Assembly (NCBI RefSeq): GCF_001899645.1
Contig: NZ_MKVV01000070.1
Coordinates: 1-58,105, forward strand
Direction: 5' to 3'
Length of the DNA: 58,105 nucleotides
Origin: Pseudonocardia sp. 73-21
Lineage (GTDB): Bacteria > Actinomycetota > Actinomycetes > Mycobacteriales > Pseudonocardiaceae
This document shows positions 35,047 to 44,137 of this stretch, one piece after another. The notes under the pieces are model-generated. The model saw nothing but the letters and a program-made list of their open reading frames with translations, was not told the origin of the DNA and did not search any database. The translations under genes were made by a program, and so were the position numbers. Positions within the stretch are counted from its first letter, which is position 1, and each line of letters begins with the position of its first letter.

Positions 35047-35632
35047 CCAACCTCCTCGACGACGACCACCACGGGGGTTCGAGGAGACGGCACACCGACT
35101 TCGGGCGAAGCAGGCCTCTCTTCAGCCACTCCTCCTCGACGGCGATGACCGGGACGCAGGCCGAAGAACAGCCAACCCCGGATGGGCGACAGGTGTGAAC
35201 CGAGCGACCCCGACCACCGCCTCGGAGATCATGGCTGCAGACCCGATCTCCTGCCCGCATTGAACAAGTCGGTGTGAACCCGGATACCTGGCCGCGCCCG
35301 GTGATGTTCTGTGTCGTCCTGGATCGTTTGAAGTGCGCTTTCCTGACATCGGCTCGTGGTTCGGGTCGGGCGCTCCTCAGCCGTCCGCTCCGGATTTGCT
35401 CCGGCTCACGCCGCACCCGGGCTACTGAGTGCCGTCCCGTCGACCTGGCGCAGCCCGACCACGCGGACGCCCGTGGGCGGCCCTCGACGCCACCGCCGGC
35501 CGAGCTACGCCAGCTCCGCCCACGGGTGGCCGCGTGGTAGCCCTCCGGGAGGTCGTCGGGATGGCACGGGCCGCCATCCTGTTGATCTGCCCGCCCGGCG
35601 AGGGGCCTCTTTCTCTAATGCACAGAACTCAC
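35047..35632. other. non-coding region upstream of IS110 transposase; possible bridge RNA end
   Basis: 586 bp without a supported gene. The part next to the transposase start has two inverted repeats: CTCCTCG / CGAGGAG (35052-35086) and GGAGATC / GATCTCC (35224-35251). In IS110-group elements the bridge RNA is encoded upstream of the transposase, so this is where it would lie. The boundary between IS and cargo is not visible. Confidence 0.4.
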
Positions 35633-36283
35633 CTACGCGGCGTCCTCCCGAACGTCTACCGGAAAGTCAACGGCAACCAGAAAGGCTTCGACCGATTTCC
35701 TGTATTCGCCATCCGCAAGTTCAGCTCTTATGATCTCCGCAAGAGCCTCGCGGATATCTTCATTCGCAGCCCTCTTCCACCTATCAATGAGAGACTCGAA
35801 GAATTCGATTCTCCGGATGCGCGCATCGGTCAGCTCCGCCCGACTCAGCTTGAGTCGGGCGACGGTGACGACACCTCGGTCATTTCCGGGCCGCGCAAAG
35901 ACTAGCGGCCCCAAGAAGACCAAATGATCGTCGGGATTATCGAGATAGGGGTTCACTAGCGGCGTTTCATGATTACAGAAGCCTCCCTTATTGATATTGC
36001 AACGCGGACAGGCGATCGTGAGGTTCGACCACGACACAACCTTCTCGGGATGCCGGGACTTCGGCTCAATATGCTCAATATGCTCGTATGCGACGACGCG
36101 CATCGTCGAGTCGCAATAGGCACAGCGGCCACTCGTTTCCTCGTAGAGGCGCTCGCGGATCTCGCTGTGCTGCCACGGAGTCGACTTGAGCCCACTGGCA
36201 GTCTTGGTCGCATACTCGGCGACAAGCCGATCGGCGTTGTCAGTCAAGTACATCGGCGCCGCCAGTTTCACGAGTCGCCTCAC
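35633..36283 (-). CDS. PtuB-like HNH endonuclease of a Septu-type anti-phage system
   Basis: 216 aa from GTG 36283, which overlaps the stop of the ATPase gene by 4 bp (GTGA). CAYC (54-57), then YEHIEHIEPKSRHPE, WSNLTIACPRCNINKGG (N87, C92, C95) form the HNH zinc-finger nuclease of the Septu PtuB type (E/H-I-E-H-x2-PKS...ACPxCNxxKG). PtuB is the effector that cuts DNA or RNA in complex with PtuA. The gene is intact, but its ATPase partner is disrupted. Lower GC than the host suggests transfer with the element. Confidence 0.82.
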   Translation of the reverse strand: MRRLVKLAAPMYLTDNADRLVAEYATKTASGLKSTPWQHSEIRERLYEETSGRCAYCDSTMRVVAYEHIEHIEPKSRHPEKVVSWSNLTIACPRCNINKGGFCNHETPLVNPYLDNPDDHLVFLGPLVFARPGNDRGVVTVARLKLSRAELTDARIRRIEFFESLIDRWKRAANEDIREALAEIIRAELADGEYRKSVEAFLVAVDFPVDVREDAA

Positions 36284-36683
36284 GCTGCACCGCCACCAGT
36301 CGAACTACCCGAGCCTCGATGAGCCTCCTCGCCTGCGAGAAGAGCATCCAAAACCCTGGGAAGCGCAGATCCCAGTCCTGCAGCCTGCAGCTCAACTCGC
36401 AGCCGCCGCAAAGAGTCAGCAGTTACCGTATTCTGAGAGTACCGATCGATTATCTCGTCGTATCGCTGCTCCGCCCATACCGGGATCGTCGTTTCAACCC
36501 CTAGGACATCTCGCAGAGTCTCCTCTGCTGACGCACTCTTGTCCGCAAAGTCGAGTAGCGTGCTATAGACGAGACCGTCATCGTAATCGAGCGCATATAC
36601 ATTCGCTGTCGGTTCAGACGTAACCACGAAGGGGCTATGTGTCGCGACAACGAAGCGAACACTAGGGAAGGCCCGTAGGAGGC
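36280..36683 (-). pseudogene. 3' part of PtuA-like ATPase gene, separated by IS
   Basis: Continues the ATPase frame after the IS: SLLRAFPSVRFVVATHSPFV holds the post-Walker-B strand and the switch His (ATHSP), followed by a helical C-terminus ending in SGSSTGGGAA. Joined to the upstream part with one TA removed, it gives an uninterrupted 426-residue protein. Its stop overlaps the HNH start by 4 bp. Confidence 0.9.
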
Positions 36684-37575
36684 TAGGGCGTGTCCCGTAA
36701 GTCGGCGCGCAGCCACAACACGGTGGCGGCGATGATGATCTCGCTGCGGTAGTAGGCGGCGCGTTTGGCGTAGCGGGTGGCCAGATCGCGGAACTGTTTG
36801 AGCCGGTTGAAGCAGCGCTCGACCACGTTGCGGTCGGCGTACAGATTGGGGTCGAAGGCGGGTGGGCGCCCACCGCGGGAGCCCTTTGTGCGGCGGTGCT
36901 TGATCTGATCGATCCGTTCCGGGCTGGTGAACGCGATCCGACGTGCTCGCAGCGCGGCACGGGTCGAGGGGTGGGAGTAGGCCTTGTCGGCCAGCACCCG
37001 CTCGGGTCGCTTCCGCGGCCGGCCCGGGCCGTCACGGCCAACGCGGATCTGGTCGAGCAGCGGCAGCAGTTGCGGGTTGTCCCCGGCCTGGCCCGGGGTG
37101 AGGATCACCGACATCGGCAGTCCGCGTCCGTCGACGGCGAGGTGGATCTTGCTGGTCAGTCCGCCCCGGGAGCGTCCGAGGGCTTCTCCGTCGATGGCGA
37201 GGTCCTCGACCCAGTCGGTGGCGCAGCCCCCTTTTTCCGGGCCCCAGCGCTGTGCTGGTGGGCCCGGACCGAGCTGGAGTCGACGCTGAAGGTCCACTCC
37301 ACGCGCCCGATGGCGTCGTCTTTGACCACGACCTGATCCAGGATGCGTTCCCAGGTGCCGTCGCAGGTCCAGATCCGCAACCGTTCGTGGGCGGTCTTCC
37401 AGGGCCCGTAGCGCTCGGGCAGGTCCCGCCACGGGGCGCCGGTGCGGAGCTTCCACAAGATCCCGTTGATCACCTGGCGGTGATCACGCCACCGCCGGCC
37501 ACCACTGTTGACCGGCGGGAGCAGCGGCTCGATCCGCGCCCACGCCGTGTCTGTCAGTTCACCGCGCCCAACCAT
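36683..37575 (-). CDS. IS5-family (IS427-type) transposase, made by -1 frameshift
   Basis: OrfA starts at ATG 37575 (GELTDTAWARIEPLLPPVNS, RTGAPWRDLPERYGPWKTAH, FSVDSSSVRAHQHSAGARKK). OrfB continues in the -1 frame (GCATDWVEDLAIDGEALGRS, GGLTSKIHLAVDGRGLP, VLADKAYSHPSTRAALR, YADRNVVERCFNRLKQFRDL, TRYAKRAAYYRS). The DDE residues are D of SVDSSS, D of ADKAYS and E of VERCF. The switch is at A5G5 (CGG-AAA-AAG-GGG), a typical IS427 slippery site. The TAG stop uses the TA target duplication. Confidence 0.92.
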
Positions 37576-37623
37576 CCGGCCATGATCACCGACACCAGCT
37601 CAGAACCCTTACAGGACACGCCC
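36686..37623 (-). mobile_element. IS5-family insertion sequence (938 bp) inside the PtuA-like gene
   Basis: Terminal inverted repeats begin GGGCGTGTCCYGTAAG at both ends (36686 and, reversed, 37623). The element is flanked by a TA duplication at 36684-36685 and 37624-37625. Deleting the IS and one TA restores the ATPase reading frame. The near-perfect ends and full transposase indicate a recent insertion. Confidence 0.95.
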
Positions 37624-38500
37624 TAGGCAATATCGATCGCTGAAGCGACGGATGAAGGTGGTTTTCCGGCTCATCCATGCAGACAGTGAAGTCGCTGAAC
37701 TGACGCGATCTCAGATACACCTGCCATCCCAAGTCTAATAGCGCACTCAATCCGCCTGATACCGCATCGATCATGAAATCCCCAGTATCCGTCTCAACAA
37801 TAACTTCTGGGGGTCGGGCGCCAAGGCGACGGAATTTCAAGCTCTCCGGAAGGAGCAACCTAAGGCAATCTTGGAATCCTGCCCAGACCTCGGCAGCTTC
37901 GGGAGATGCCTGGACCGCATCGTTGCCTTGACTGTAAATTGCAGCAGCAAGCAGCGACTCCTTCATTAAAAGCATCGTCGACTTTTGAGAATAGCCGACC
38001 CCGAAGTACCGCTGCCGGATCTCGCCTTGATACTGGTCCAGAATTGTCTCAGATGCAGAGAATTGCGCTGGGATACTCTGCACCTGCTGATACGAGCTCA
38101 AAGAGCGATGAGAAGATAGGAATAGACCTGGCACGGTCTGCTGATCTGGAAGATGCACGTCCGACTGAGGGGAGTTCTGTTCGTACACCGAGATGGGAGT
38201 TACTTGACCATTGCTGTAGTGGAGCTGACCGATAGGGATCCACGGGTCGCTAGGATTTGCTTCGGCAGCCAAGGAACGTCGGATTCCGAAGCTGTAGGTC
38301 AGCTGTCCGCTCTTTGAGCGGACCGGTAGTCCAAGAAATGTCGAGGACCAATTGAAATGACGACCAAGCAATGTCACGAGAGTGGTCTTACCCGCGCCAT
38401 TTGCGCCAGTAAGAATTGTGAGACGGGATGTCAGGTCGAGATCTACGTCGCCGAATTGCCGCCATCCTGAAACGCGAAGTCTCGTGAACTGGACAGACAC
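37624..38500 (-). pseudogene. 5' part of PtuA-like AAA ATPase gene, interrupted by IS
   Basis: Starts at GTG 38500 with GATGAGG upstream. The Walker A is TGANGAGKTT (31-40) and the Walker B DFTVCMDEPENHLHP (D276, E277), with an ABC-like signature region at AVSGGLSALLDLGWQVY. It is a compact SMC/AAA15-type ATPase like PtuA of Septu. The frame runs into the IS after LHPSLQRSIL and stops 13 codons later. Walker motifs survive, but the switch His and C-terminus are severed. Confidence 0.92.
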
Positions 38501-38704
38501 GTAGCCTCATCTCGACGTAGCGAATCGGGATCCTGAGACTATCGATGTGACAGGCGGACACAGAGCGCGCCCCTTGCCGCGCCGGGACCGGCCGGAGGCC
38601 GCAGCCCGTCGCGGCGGCGCCGCGAGGCGCCCTTGATCAGGAAAGGAAAGTATGAACACGCTGGAGGTGGGCGGCCGGTGACGGGTCGCTCCTACACTCG
38701 CACG

Positions 38705-39762
<1,058 letters not shown>

Positions 39763-40503
39763 TCACGTCTCGGGCGTGCCGACGTTCCACACCTCGTCGA
39801 ACGAGCGCATGTAGTGATCCCACATCCGGCCACCCGGCACCCGGCGCAGGTGCAGCACCGGCGAGTGGCCGGCCGGCGCTCCGTAGGCGTGCCCGTTGAC
39901 CATGAGGTCCTGGTCGAATCGGAACAGTGAGTTGTAGAGCGTCGTCGAGTGCGTGCGGACCTCGATGCCGGGTAGGCCGGCTACCTCGCGGAGGTAGCGG
40001 CGGTGGAGCTGGATGCGGCCTTCCAGGCCTCCGGTCGTCCCTTCGTCCACGGCGCGCTGCCGCACGGCCTCCGACGTCTCGTCGCCGAGCAGAAACCGGC
40101 AGCGCACGCCGGCGGCCGACTTCTCACGCAGGACGTCGACGATATTGTGCTGCTCGAATAGGAACGTCCCGGCGTAGGTCAGCACGTCGAGAGCTTCGCG
40201 GGTGCTCGCGATGAGCTGGGTCCACACCCCGTGCGGCACTGCGGCCCGGGACGGGTGGAGCTCCAGGAGCTCGGCCACGCTCGCGGACTGCGTCACCTTC
40301 TCGGCCAGCACCGCCGGCCAGATGTACGCCTCGTCGACCCCGAGGGCCTGGGCGACGGCGACCCGGTGCGCGCGGTGGGGGAGGCGACCCTGGGTGATCC
40401 ACCGCTCGACGGTCTTGGGGTCCACCGCGATCTTCTCGGCGAGATCGGCTGTCCTGAGCTGCGCGGATGCCAGTGTGCCGCGCAGACGCTCGTTCGTAGC
40501 CAC
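39763..40503 (-). CDS. XRE-family regulator with C-terminal ligand/PLD-like domain (DUF5919 type)
   Basis: 246 aa from GTG 40503. The HTH is RTADLAEKIAVDPKTVERWI, with TQGRLPHRAHRVAVAQALGV following. The C-terminal 170 residues (ALDVLTYAGTFLFEQHNIVD, GVRCRFLLGDETSEAVR, THSTTLYNSLFRFDQDLMVN) resemble the sensor domain of XRE regulators common in actinobacterial elements. It is divergent from the AICE backbone operon, and the 150 bp between them carries repeated GGGACGT sites, so it is likely the master repressor of transfer functions. Confidence 0.83.
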   Translation of the reverse strand: MATNERLRGTLASAQLRTADLAEKIAVDPKTVERWITQGRLPHRAHRVAVAQALGVDEAYIWPAVLAEKVTQSASVAELLELHPSRAAVPHGVWTQLIASTREALDVLTYAGTFLFEQHNIVDVLREKSAAGVRCRFLLGDETSEAVRQRAVDEGTTGGLEGRIQLHRRYLREVAGLPGIEVRTHSTTLYNSLFRFDQDLMVNGHAYGAPAGHSPVLHLRRVPGGRMWDHYMRSFDEVWNVGTPET

Positions 40504-40513
40504 AGGGACCCCC

Positions 40514-40596
40514 GGGGACGTTTTGAACTCGTAGGGACGTTTCTAGCACGCTCAAGACGTCCTGTCACGTCCCTTGTTGGCGGTGGGGACGTCCCC
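40514..40596. promoter_or_regulatory. operator array of GGGACGTCCC-type sites
   Basis: Five related sites in 83 bp: GGGGACGT (40514-40521), GGGACGT (40534-40540), GACGTCC (40556-40562), ACGTCCC (40567-40573) and a perfect 12-bp palindrome GGGGACGTCCCC (40585-40596). They lie between the divergent XRE gene and the AICE operon. Binding by the XRE protein is inferred. Confidence 0.65.
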
Positions 40597-40655
40597 TGTG
40601 TTCCGGGTCTCATTGAGTCACCGCACAGAGGGTGCCGAACTCACGAGGAGGACCG

Positions 40656-41024
40656 ATGCGAGACATCCCGGTGGTGCTGAGTGGCTACAAGCTCACGGTG
40701 GTGGAGCCGCCCGCACCCAAGACCCGCGACGACGGCAACGGCGGGCAGATCGCCGTCGTCGACCGGCAGGGCGTGACGCAGTTCGTCGTGTCCCTGTTCG
40801 CCAAGCTCCGCGTCCAGCCCGGCGAGCGGGCCCCGAAGGGCGAGGAGATCAAGGTGACCCTGGCGACCGACCCCGGCGAGGGGTTCGGCGAGGACACCCG
40901 CGTGGAGCTGGTCGACGCGCGGCTCAACGCCTACCAGATCGACACCGAGGACGGGCGCTCGATCTCGGGCATCTCGTTCAAGGCGATGGGCCTCAAGCCG
41001 CTGCACGCTCGGGCGGAGAAGTGA
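40656..41024 (+). CDS. conserved AICE protein of unknown function
   Basis: 122 aa from ATG 40656, with a strong ACGAGGAGG Shine-Dalgarno. The sequence (IPVVLSGYKLTVVEPPAPKT, IAVVDRQGVTQFVVSLFAKL, EIKVTLATDPGEGFGEDTRV, GISFKAMGLKPL) suggests an all-beta, possibly OB-like fold, but I recognise no named domain. It is the first gene of the backbone operon, right after the operator array, and its stop overlaps the DUF2786 start by GTGA. A nucleic-acid role is conjecture. Confidence 0.75.
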   Translation: MRDIPVVLSGYKLTVVEPPAPKTRDDGNGGQIAVVDRQGVTQFVVSLFAKLRVQPGERAPKGEEIKVTLATDPGEGFGEDTRVELVDARLNAYQIDTEDGRSISGISFKAMGLKPLHARAEK

Positions 41025-41740
41025 CCGCCCCGGCCGCTTCGCTGCCGGAGCGGGTGCGCAAGCTGCTCGCCCAGGCGGAGGACGCGTCCGTCACCGAGGC
41101 GGAGGCGGAGGCCTTCAACGCCAAGGCGGCCGAACTGATCGCCCGGCACGGGATCGATGCGGCGAACCTCGCTGCGACCGGTCGGAGCCACGACGAGATC
41201 GGGCACCGGGTGATCGCGGTCGAGCAGCCCTACGCCCGCGACAAGGCGCAGCTGCTCACCTCCGTGGCCGACCCGCTGCGCTGTCAGACAGTGCACACCC
41301 ACGGGCCGGACCGGTACGTGGTGCGCGTCTACGGGTTCACCTCCGACCTGGAGCGCGTGGAGCTGCTCTACACCTCGCTCCTGCTCCAGGCGACGCGCGA
41401 TCTCGTGCACGTGCGGCCCGATGGCTGGGGCGAGTCGACGGCGGCCTACCGGCGCTCCTGGCTGGCCGGGTTCGCCTCCGCCGTCTACACGCGCCTCCTG
41501 CGGGCCGAGCGGCGCGCAACCGCCGAACAGCCGACCACCGAGTCCGGCACCAGCACCGCTCTCGTCCTGCGCGACCGGTGCGACCGCGTGGACACCGCCG
41601 TTCACGCGGCCCACCCACGGCTGCGCTCCATGCGCCGCCGGTCCCTGTCCGGTAGCGGGCAGACCGACGGCTACCACTCCGGCAGCCGTGCCGACCTCGG
41701 CGCCCGGCAGGTCGGGCACACGCGGGCTCTGCCCCGCTGA
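41021..41740 (+). CDS. DUF2786 domain protein
   Basis: 239 aa from GTG 41021. The N-terminal DUF2786 motif is LPERVRKLLAQAEDASVTEA followed by EAEAFNAKAAELIARHGID, often seen in phage and element proteins. The middle (ELLYTSLLLQATRDLVHVRP, YRRSWLAGFASAVYTRL) matches the associated DUF7168-like region. The function is unknown. It is coupled to the gene before it. Confidence 0.85.
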   Translation: MTAPAASLPERVRKLLAQAEDASVTEAEAEAFNAKAAELIARHGIDAANLAATGRSHDEIGHRVIAVEQPYARDKAQLLTSVADPLRCQTVHTHGPDRYVVRVYGFTSDLERVELLYTSLLLQATRDLVHVRPDGWGESTAAYRRSWLAGFASAVYTRLLRAERRATAEQPTTESGTSTALVLRDRCDRVDTAVHAAHPRLRSMRRRSLSGSGQTDGYHSGSRADLGARQVGHTRALPR

Positions 41741-41848
41741 TTCTCGTGCGGCCGTAGCCGGCCGACGCCAGTTCTCCGTTCTTTGACAATTCCACAGTGG
41801 CTAGATCCATGTCAGAAACAACAGCGAATCACAAGAAGTGGTGACGCG

Positions 41849-42004
41849 ATGAACTGCACGGAATGTTCGGGGTCGGGCGCCTGTGATGCCTGCGACGGCT
41901 ACGGGTGCCTGCCTCCCCTCGAACGACAGAACGGCGATGGGCCGGAATGCATCGTGTGTTCCGGAAACGGACTGTGCGCCGAGTGCTACGGCGCCTCCTA
42001 CTGA
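41849..42004 (+). CDS. tiny CxxCxGxG zinc-finger protein
   Basis: 51 aa from ATG 41849. Four CxxC motifs: CTECSGSG, CDACDGYGC, CIVCSGNG and CAECYG, resembling the zinc domain of DnaJ (CxxCxGxG). Small proteins of this type are found in conjugative elements and may act as chaperone-like or DNA-binding factors; no role is shown. It is the first of four small genes before the translocase. Confidence 0.75.
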   Translation: MNCTECSGSGACDACDGYGCLPPLERQNGDGPECIVCSGNGLCAECYGASY

Positions 42005-42015
42005 GAGGAACGGCA

Positions 42016-42216
42016 ATGACGAATGTGACGAACGGACGGGTCCGCCAGACGGCGGGAGTCGGGCGGCTGGTGCGCCGACTGGAGAGCGAGCGGCGCCGGT
42101 GGACGTGGGTCCGCTCCGACGTCGGGGTCGAGCTGGTGCCCACCGAGCAGGCCTGGCGTGCGGGTGTGGCCGAGGGGCTGCGCCTGGCGCAGATCGCCAT
42201 CCGGAAGGGGGTCTGA
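42016..42216 (+). CDS. small AICE protein of unknown function
   Basis: 66 aa from ATG 42016, with GAGAGGAA upstream. It is rich in Arg (VGRLVRRLESERRRWTWVRS) and predicted helical. It starts 11 bp after the zinc-finger gene and lies 3 bp before the next. No domain is recognised; position and ribosome-binding site support it as real. Confidence 0.68.
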   Translation: MTNVTNGRVRQTAGVGRLVRRLESERRRWTWVRSDVGVELVPTEQAWRAGVAEGLRLAQIAIRKGV

Positions 42217-42219
42217 CCG

Positions 42220-42498
42220 ATGGTGCAGGTCAAGCCCATCAACCGGCGGGCGCTACGACGATACGGCGAGTTCTGGCGGGCGCTCCAGATGGTCGGGAAC
42301 GCCCTCGCCGAGGCCGAGCGGGTGGCGGCGAAGGCGACGGACAACCAGCCGGCGCGGGGCCAGACGGCGCACTGGGCGGCCGCTACCCCGGACGAGATGA
42401 AGTCGGCCACCAAGAAGGCCAAGAACTCGCTCCACATCATGTCGGCCGCCGCGAAGAAGTGGGAGGCCGAACTGGTCTCCCGCGAATGGAGGCGATGA
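42220..42498 (+). CDS. small AICE protein of unknown function
   Basis: 92 aa from ATG 42220. A helical, Ala/Lys-rich sequence (FWRALQMVGNALAEAERVAA, DEMKSATKKAKNSLHIMSAA) probably forms a coiled-coil bundle. It ends one base before the next start, indicating tight coupling. Its function is unknown. Confidence 0.68.
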   Translation: MVQVKPINRRALRRYGEFWRALQMVGNALAEAERVAAKATDNQPARGQTAHWAAATPDEMKSATKKAKNSLHIMSAAAKKWEAELVSREWRR

Positions 42499-42499
42499 C

Positions 42500-42682
42500 A
42501 TGTCGCGCACGGTTGACCGCACGGTGGAAGACCTCGACCAGGCGATGCGCGAACTGCGCAAGTCGCTGCGCGGGATTCCGTTCCGCTCCGGCGGATTCAA
42601 GAAGACGCACGACAATCTTGCCCGGGACGCCGCACTCGTGGCGGTCCTCATCGACTCGGCCCGGTCCTCGTTCCGCAACTGA
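42500..42682 (+). CDS. small AICE protein of unknown function
   Basis: 60 aa from ATG 42500 with a GGAGG Shine-Dalgarno inside the preceding gene. The sequence (SRTVDRTVEDLDQAMRELRK, GGFKKTHDNLARDAALVAVL) looks helical. It is followed after 21 bp by the translocase gene, again with a GGAG site. No domain is recognised. Confidence 0.66.
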   Translation: MSRTVDRTVEDLDQAMRELRKSLRGIPFRSGGFKKTHDNLARDAALVAVLIDSARSSFRN

Positions 42683-42703
42683 CAATTCCTGAAGGAGAAC
42701 GCA

Positions 42704-44137
42704 ATGAACACCATGATGGATGCGCGCCATGGACCGGTGCGCGGATCGACCCGCTCTGTCGGCCGCGAGTGGCGCGGGGCGCTCTGGCTGCTCCGCCACC
42801 CGGGTTTCGTGCTGGTGCCCGCCCTGCTCGTCGCGGCCTGGTCCTGGTTCGGCTGGGGCGTCGTGGCGGCGACCATCGGCGGGGCGCTCGTCGACCTGGT
42901 GGTCTGGGCGCGGTTGCACCCGGCCTCGTTCGACCGGTGGCTTGCCCCGTGGCTGCGGGCCTGGCGGCGACGCTGGACCACCTACAGGGGCCGGAACTGG
43001 GCCGGCGTCCTGGCCGACTGCGAGTTGGTCCGGGAGAACCGGCGCACTGGTGAGATGACGGTGCCTCGGGTGCTGCGGGTCCGGTCGGCCACCCGCTCGA
43101 TCGACACGCTGTACGTGCGGATGGCCCGCGGGCAGGATCTGCGGACCTGGACCGACCGCGCCGACGCCCTTGCCGCCGCGCTGTTCGCGCACCGGGTGGC
43201 GATCACCAAGGTCCGCCCGGCCGTACTCGCCGTCGTCGTCGAGCGGGAGATGCCCTTCCCGAACGTCGTGCCGGCGCCGGAGATCCCGAGCGATTCCCGC
43301 GACGTCGACCTCTCGGCACTCGACGTCGGCGACAACGAGCACGGCGGACCGTTCCGGCTGAGCGTGGTCGGCAAACACGTCCTGACGGCCGGCGCGTCGG
43401 GCGCGGGCAAGGGCTCGCTGATCTGGGCTCCGCTGCGGGCCATGGGGCCGCTCATCCGTGACGGTGAGGTGCGCGTGTCGATGATCGACCTCAAGGGCGG
43501 CGCGGAGACCGAGCGGGGGCGGCCGCTGTTCGCCCGATACGCCACGACGATGGGTCAGGCCATCGGGCTGCTGACCGAGGTCCGTGACGCGATGAAGGCG
43601 CGGCAGGAGTTGATGCGCACCACGGGGATCCGGTCGCTGCCGGTTGATCGGGACACCCCGGTAGAGCTGGTGATGATCGACGAGATGGCGATGCTCACCG
43701 CCTACGGCGACCGGGGCGACGTCCGGGAGGCGCTCCGGTTGCTGGCGGAGATCCTGACGCAGGGTCGGGCGTGCCTCATCTCGGTCATGGGTTACGTGCA
43801 GGAGCCGTCCAAGGACGTGATCGACGTCCGGGAGCTGTTCACCACGCGCGTCTGCCTCGGCGTCACCGCCGCGTCCCATGTGGACATGGTGTTGGGTGAC
43901 GGAGCACGTGAACGGGGCGCGCTCGCCGACGAGATCCCCGGCGATCCCGAGCACGCCGGCATCGGATTCGTCATCGACTCCACGTCACGACTGCCGGTCC
44001 GGTTCCGGGCCGCGTACGTCTCCGACGCCGAGATCGACGAACTGGTCGAGCGCTGCCACCCCTGGGCCCGACCCGGTGACGTCGTCGACATGCCGCTCGA
44101 CCCGTTCCTCGACGACGAGGACGGGGCGACCCTGTGA
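42704..44137 (+). CDS. FtsK/SpoIIIE-type DNA translocase (TraB/TraSA-like transfer protein)
   Basis: 477 aa from ATG 42704. Two N-terminal hydrophobic segments (FVLVPALLVAAWSWFGWGVV and the following) are followed by a RecA-like motor with Walker A GASGAGKGS near residue 229 and Walker B LVMIDEM. AICEs and Streptomyces plasmids need only this one hexameric pump to move double-stranded DNA between hyphae. Its stop overlaps the next start by GTGA. The position upstream of rep and int is the classical AICE order. Confidence 0.93.
   Translation: MNTMMDARHGPVRGSTRSVGREWRGALWLLRHPGFVLVPALLVAAWSWFGWGVVAATIGGALVDLVVWARLHPASFDRWLAPWLRAWRRRWTTYRGRNWAGVLADCELVRENRRTGEMTVPRVLRVRSATRSIDTLYVRMARGQDLRTWTDRADALAAALFAHRVAITKVRPAVLAVVVEREMPFPNVVPAPEIPSDSRDVDLSALDVGDNEHGGPFRLSVVGKHVLTAGASGAGKGSLIWAPLRAMGPLIRDGEVRVSMIDLKGGAETERGRPLFARYATTMGQAIGLLTEVRDAMKARQELMRTTGIRSLPVDRDTPVELVMIDEMAMLTAYGDRGDVREALRLLAEILTQGRACLISVMGYVQEPSKDVIDVRELFTTRVCLGVTAASHVDMVLGDGARERGALADEIPGDPEHAGIGFVIDSTSRLPVRFRAAYVSDAEIDELVERCHPWARPGDVVDMPLDPFLDDEDGATL

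Noticed and set aside
35633..38500. Retron Ec78-type system
   Set aside because: PtuAB-like genes can belong to a retron, but there is no reverse transcriptase or msr/msd-like RNA within the AICE. The RT at 53.9 kb is a group II intron type in another element.
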